DNA from: Bacteroidota bacterium
GTDB taxonomy: Bacteria > Bacteroidota > Ignavibacteria > SZUA-365
Assembly (NCBI GenBank): GCA_023432805.1
Contig: JAEYUG010000053.1
Coordinates: 1-9,925, forward strand
Reading direction: 5' to 3'
DNA length: 9,925 nucleotides
Shown here: positions 6,976 to 9,925 of the stretch, piece by piece
Numbering within the stretch: position 1 is the stretch's first letter
Layout of the letters: every line of letters begins with the position of its first letter
Program-made: the position numbers and the translations under genes
The notes under the pieces: generated by a model
Databases searched by the model: none
What the model was told of the DNA's origin: nothing
The model's input: the letters and a program-made list of their open reading frames with translations, nothing else

Positions 6976-8550
6976 ATGCACTCCCTCGCACAACGACTCC
7001 GCACGACGATGCCTTCGGGCATCGCCGTGCTCTGCGGACTGCTGATGCTTCCGCACGCAGTGCCGGCACAGAAGTCGGGCTACACGCGCGACCGCATCGA
7101 GCTGCTCTCGAAGCAATCCCTCACCTTCAAGCCTTTCACCGGCATCGAACTTGGCAAGGGCACGTCGGGGGATCTTTCGCGAAAGATCACGGTGCCGACC
7201 ACGAAGAAGACGCTGACCGTGCAGCAGTATCTCGATCAGCTCAACGCGATCGAGCGTCGGCTGAATGCAGGCGGACTCTCGATCCGCACGATCACGAAGG
7301 ATGTGAAGCTGTCGCGTCTGCGCGCGGAGAAGGTGCCCGTGATTGCACCGACGCAGGCGCCGGGCGCCAAGCTCACGCCTGCTGCGCGCAAGGCGCGGTT
7401 CACTGCAGTGGAACTGCCCATCGGTGCGACACAGTTGAAATCGACATCGCTCGGACGACTCTCCACGCAACAGGTGCAGACGCTCGCGAAGGCCGCACCG
7501 CAGAAGATCGCCGGTCCCGTGAAAAATCTGCGTCTGGGTGATCGCGCGAAAGATCTCTCCCGGATGAAGGACGTCGCACCCCGCGTCCGCTCGACGGAGT
7601 TCGTCAACCGCACGTTCACTCCCCAGCCCTACACAGCCGGCATCTCCGGCTATACGGCGAAGGTGATCGTCTCCCATTTTCAGAAGGCGAAGGCCGAGCC
7701 CATCGACGCCGCGACTGCGTCGATGCAGGCGGTGAAGGGAACAGATTCGGAGTTCAGCATGGGCGTCGGTGTGCGTGCGCAGATGAAGCTTCCGAAGGAA
7801 CTCTCGGTGGAAGCCCCCGTCGTCGGGAAGATCCAGCTGGGCGACGGCTTTCTCGACATCTATCACCTGCAGACGGACTACAAGGTGCAGAGTCAAACCG
7901 GCAAACCCATGAGCGCCCGCTCGCGCGTCAAGGTGCTCGATCAGTTGATCATCGACGACGACAAGCCGGAGCTGACCGGCGACTCGCACACCTTCACGCA
8001 GCAGCGCAACCTTCCGCTCATGCGACAGAAGATCGGCGGGTTCGACATGTTCAGCTGGTTTCTCGATCAGATGATTCCGATCGACGTGTACTGGGGCATC
8101 GAGGCCGGAGGTGCGATCGACGTGCGGATGGATCGTGCGTCCATTCAGGCCGAGGCGGCACCGCGCCTGACCCAGTCGTTGACGATCGAGTGGGGACTCG
8201 CCCCCGACATGTTCGAGAACATCGTCGACGCCGGCGTCGGCGGGAAGTTCGATCTGATCGCACTGAACATCGGTATCGGTGGTGTGGTCGGTCTGCACTT
8301 TGGCGGCGGCAGCGTGATTCTGAAGGACGAAGCCTACATCGATGCCGAACTGCAGTTGCTGCGCGGAAGGCTGTACACGTTCTACAAGTACCCGGTATTC
8401 ATATGCGACAGCATTTTCTCTCTGCAGGCACTGGATCCCAACTGCTATGCCATCCGTCGCGTCGAGGAGGATATCGTCGACACGGGATCGCTCATCAACT
8501 TCAACGCGGTGCTTCTCAACGACGATGCCTCGCGCGCGCTTGCGTGGTAA
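6976..8550 (+). CDS. exported protein of unknown function
   Basis: This 524-residue product begins at ATG 6976, ten nt after the previous stop, with AGG seven bases upstream; M12 (7009) is an alternative. The signal peptide ends HAVPA|Q at residue 31. Residues 32-220 are basic and partly helical (repeated KLTPAARKARF-like stretches), possibly extended. Residues 225-524 look like a beta-rich domain: FSMGVGVRAQMKL, LGDGFLDIYHLQTDYKV, then IPIDVYWGIEAGGAIDVRMD, VDAGVGGKFDLIALNIGIGG and a final FYKYPVFICDSIF. The only cysteines in the mature protein, C477 and C490, may form a disulfide. The VDAGVGGKFDL/GGxxVILKDE arrangement faintly recalls exported proteins that I believe lie next to vitellogenin-like genes in other bacteria; that is memory-based and weak. 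The stop overlaps the likely start of the next gene by 7 nt, which suggests translational coupling. No T9SS tail is present. Confidence 0.87.
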   Translation: MHSLAQRLRTTMPSGIAVLCGLLMLPHAVPAQKSGYTRDRIELLSKQSLTFKPFTGIELGKGTSGDLSRKITVPTTKKTLTVQQYLDQLNAIERRLNAGGLSIRTITKDVKLSRLRAEKVPVIAPTQAPGAKLTPAARKARFTAVELPIGATQLKSTSLGRLSTQQVQTLAKAAPQKIAGPVKNLRLGDRAKDLSRMKDVAPRVRSTEFVNRTFTPQPYTAGISGYTAKVIVSHFQKAKAEPIDAATASMQAVKGTDSEFSMGVGVRAQMKLPKELSVEAPVVGKIQLGDGFLDIYHLQTDYKVQSQTGKPMSARSRVKVLDQLIIDDDKPELTGDSHTFTQQRNLPLMRQKIGGFDMFSWFLDQMIPIDVYWGIEAGGAIDVRMDRASIQAEAAPRLTQSLTIEWGLAPDMFENIVDAGVGGKFDLIALNIGIGGVVGLHFGGGSVILKDEAYIDAELQLLRGRLYTFYKYPVFICDSIFSLQALDPNCYAIRRVEEDIVDTGSLINFNAVLLNDDASRALAW

Positions 8551-9925
8551 CATCTGATCGCATCGTTTGGCGGCGTTGCGGGACGGCAGTCCTGCAACGC
8601 CTTGTTCTTCTTCGGCAACTCGTCTCTGTCGTGGCGCTGGTTCTGCTTCCGTATGCAGCGGCCGCGCAGCAGACGCCCGACGCGTTCGTGCTCGACCTGC
8701 GCATGCGGATTCACGTGCGCGCGCGGCAGTCCATCGCGCCGGCCGCCGGCGACACAACGCTCCCGCTCGAACGCCGCACCGAATGGTGCGGGAGACTCAT
8801 GTTGCGCCGACTGCATGCACCCGGCGTCGCCTATGCCGGTCGTCTCGTCTTCGACACCATCACCGTCGTTGTTCAGGGTGCGATCGACCGCACTGCCGCT
8901 GCACATCTGCACGCAGCTTCGCGCGCGTCCTTTCTCGTACGCTTCTCATTAGACAGTGCGCGCATCGACAGTCTCGGGACACCTGTCGGCACGGAGGCAT
9001 CCTACCGACAGCTGCTGAAGGATGCACTCCCACTGCTTGCGCATCCTGTAGATCTCGCCGCTCGCACTGCCCGCACCGAACGCATCGCGCAGATCGACGG
9101 CCTGTACGACGTCACCTGGCTCCCGGCGGAAGCCCCCGGCGGCGCCCATACCGTGCAGCGCGCGCGCGTGCCCACTGCATCGCTCGTCGTCGATTCCCTG
9201 GTTGCAAACATCCATCACATCACCGCTCGGACCGGCGATCCCTGGCCGCTCACCGCGCGGATGCACCGCATCCATCACCAGCGCATCGACGGACGCACAC
9301 TGGCCGTCGTCGACCGGACGCTCGATGCACAACGTCGCACTCCCGTGCGCGACGAGCCTGGCGCAGCGCTGCCTGCGGGGACCCTCATGTGGGAGCCGAT
9401 CCTGACCATGCTCGACGAAGGGGAGCGCACACGCAGAGTCAATCGCACCACCCTCGGCGACGACACGTGGGAATCCCTTCGTGAAGTCCTCGGCGATGCT
9501 GTACGCGACGACGACCTGCGCGCAACGACGACGGGGAAGCTGCGTGCCCTGATGACCCTGCATCCGGCGAGCATCGATTCCGTCGTCGTGCATGCCTGCG
9601 CGCCCGGCACGTCCGAGGCGCAGCGCATCCTGCTGTTCAACGCCGTGGCGGAAACTGAGACCGACCGTGCGGATGCCGCGCTCTGCACGCTCTTCGAACG
9701 GCTCTTCGGCAGCGGGTCGTCTGACGAGGATCTGCTCGTCGCCGTCGCGCTACGCAGCCGCGTGCCCGCGTGCATGCCGCCAGTGCTCGTCGCGATGCAC
9801 GCGCAGCACGCAGACGCATGGCGCCGTCATCACCTCGCGCTGCTCGCCTCCGCGCTGCTCGGACGCGTGCGCGGGCGCGACACCGCACGGACGGATGCGC
9901 TGCTCGACACGCTGCTCTCGCGTCC
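8544..9925 (+). CDS. large exported protein, vitellogenin/lipid-transfer-like layout, 3' partial
   Basis: This frame is open to the right edge without a stop (460 complete codons from GTG 8544), so it is the 5' part of a long gene. No ATG precedes the signal peptide; the only standard start giving a complete one is GTG 8544, which overlaps the previous gene's TAA by 7 nt. The signal peptide would end PYAAAA|QQ at residue 41. A CTG at 8592 would give a shorter, more typical one (LQRLVLLRQLVSVVALVLLP), and GTG 8631 seems too short. The mature part starts with strands (DAFVLDLRMRIHV, WCGRLMLRRL, YAGRLVFDTITVVVQG), then an FLVRFSLDSARIDSLG segment, LLKDALPLL, ERIAQIDGLYDVTW, and from about residue 283 alpha-helical pairs (GKLRALMTLHP, AQRILLFNAVAET, RHHLALLASALLG). 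This order, strands followed by a helical solenoid, resembles vitellogenin N-terminal (LPD_N) proteins. That call is inference by pattern and uncertain; the reading frame itself is convincing. Confidence 0.8.
   Translation, partial: MVTSDRIVWRRCGTAVLQRLVLLRQLVSVVALVLLPYAAAAQQTPDAFVLDLRMRIHVRARQSIAPAAGDTTLPLERRTEWCGRLMLRRLHAPGVAYAGRLVFDTITVVVQGAIDRTAAAHLHAASRASFLVRFSLDSARIDSLGTPVGTEASYRQLLKDALPLLAHPVDLAARTARTERIAQIDGLYDVTWLPAEAPGGAHTVQRARVPTASLVVDSLVANIHHITARTGDPWPLTARMHRIHHQRIDGRTLAVVDRTLDAQRRTPVRDEPGAALPAGTLMWEPILTMLDEGERTRRVNRTTLGDDTWESLREVLGDAVRDDDLRATTTGKLRALMTLHPASIDSVVVHACAPGTSEAQRILLFNAVAETETDRADAALCTLFERLFGSGSSDEDLLVAVALRSRVPACMPPVLVAMHAQHADAWRRHHLALLASALLGRVRGRDTARTDALLDTLLSR
8572..8613 (+). 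terminator. terminator-like hairpin inside the 5' end of the last gene
   Basis: GGCGTTGCGGGAC (8572-8584) pairs with GTCCTGCAACGCC (8589-8601) around a GGCA loop: 13 bp with a single G-U pair. It is followed by TTGTTCTTCTTC. Taken alone this looks like a Rho-independent terminator after the stop at 8550. However, the next gene's frame runs straight through it and its signal-peptide core lies just downstream. It may be a partial terminator, an attenuator lowering expression of the last gene, or a structure controlling translation start. Confidence 0.5.

Noticed and set aside
8544..8640. Frameshift or pseudogene at the start of the last gene
   Set aside because: The lack of an ATG first suggested a broken start, but an in-frame GTG overlapping the previous stop gives a complete signal peptide. 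A sequencing error here cannot be fully excluded.
6946..8757. Open frame of 603 codons on the - strand
   Set aside because: It is antisense to two genes that have signal peptides. Its composition (His/Arg/Leu-rich, low complexity) has no domain order.
8567..9484. 305-codon + strand frame in another register
   Set aside because: The product is almost only Arg, Ala, His, Ser and Cys. It competes with the frame from 8544, which has a signal peptide and a natural residue mix and stays open to the window end.

Overview
This GC-rich window comes from a bacterium of the Bacteroidetes/Chlorobi (FCB) superphylum. A high-GC lineage such as Ignavibacteria or 'Candidatus Kapabacteria' is a plausible guess but is not proven. 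The placement rests on two signs: a type IX secretion (T9SS) C-terminal sorting domain with the PNPFNPTT motif on an adhesin-like protein, and a TTG-N19-TAnnTTTG promoter of the Bacteroidetes type. All supported genes lie on the + strand.

Region 1 (2-2665) is the 3' part of a large cell-surface gene that begins before the window. It encodes tandem 94-residue PKD-like repeats, a further Ig/PKD-like domain, three HYR-like Cys-rich domains, a conserved globular module and a T9SS sorting domain. Two hairpins follow (2672-2687 and 2701-2738); the second has a perfect 15-bp stem and probably ends the transcript.

Region 2 (2666-3030) is a 365-base intergenic stretch. It holds the terminator hairpins, a good promoter (2786-2815) and a leader of about 200 nt with a 12-bp palindrome and a possible 27-codon uORF.

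Region 3 (3031 to the window end) looks like one operon of four exported proteins, with gaps of 35 nt, 10 nt and then a 7-nt overlap. In order they are a probable outer-membrane beta-barrel with an N-terminal Ig/FN3-like domain, a Gly/Ala-rich glycine-zipper protein with an Asp/Ser/Gly linker, an exported protein of unknown function, and a large exported protein. The last gene runs off the right edge and has a layout that recalls vitellogenin/lipid-transfer N-terminal regions. It has no ATG start and no stop within the window, so it is easily missed; I found it by translating the frame to the end. A strong hairpin with a T-rich tail (8572-8613) sits within its first codons.

The four-gene cassette is the most interesting part. 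All four products carry signal peptides, none visibly carries a T9SS sorting domain, and no member has a function I can assign firmly. A surface or periplasmic assembly, or a lipid/hydrophobic-ligand handling system, is only a hypothesis.
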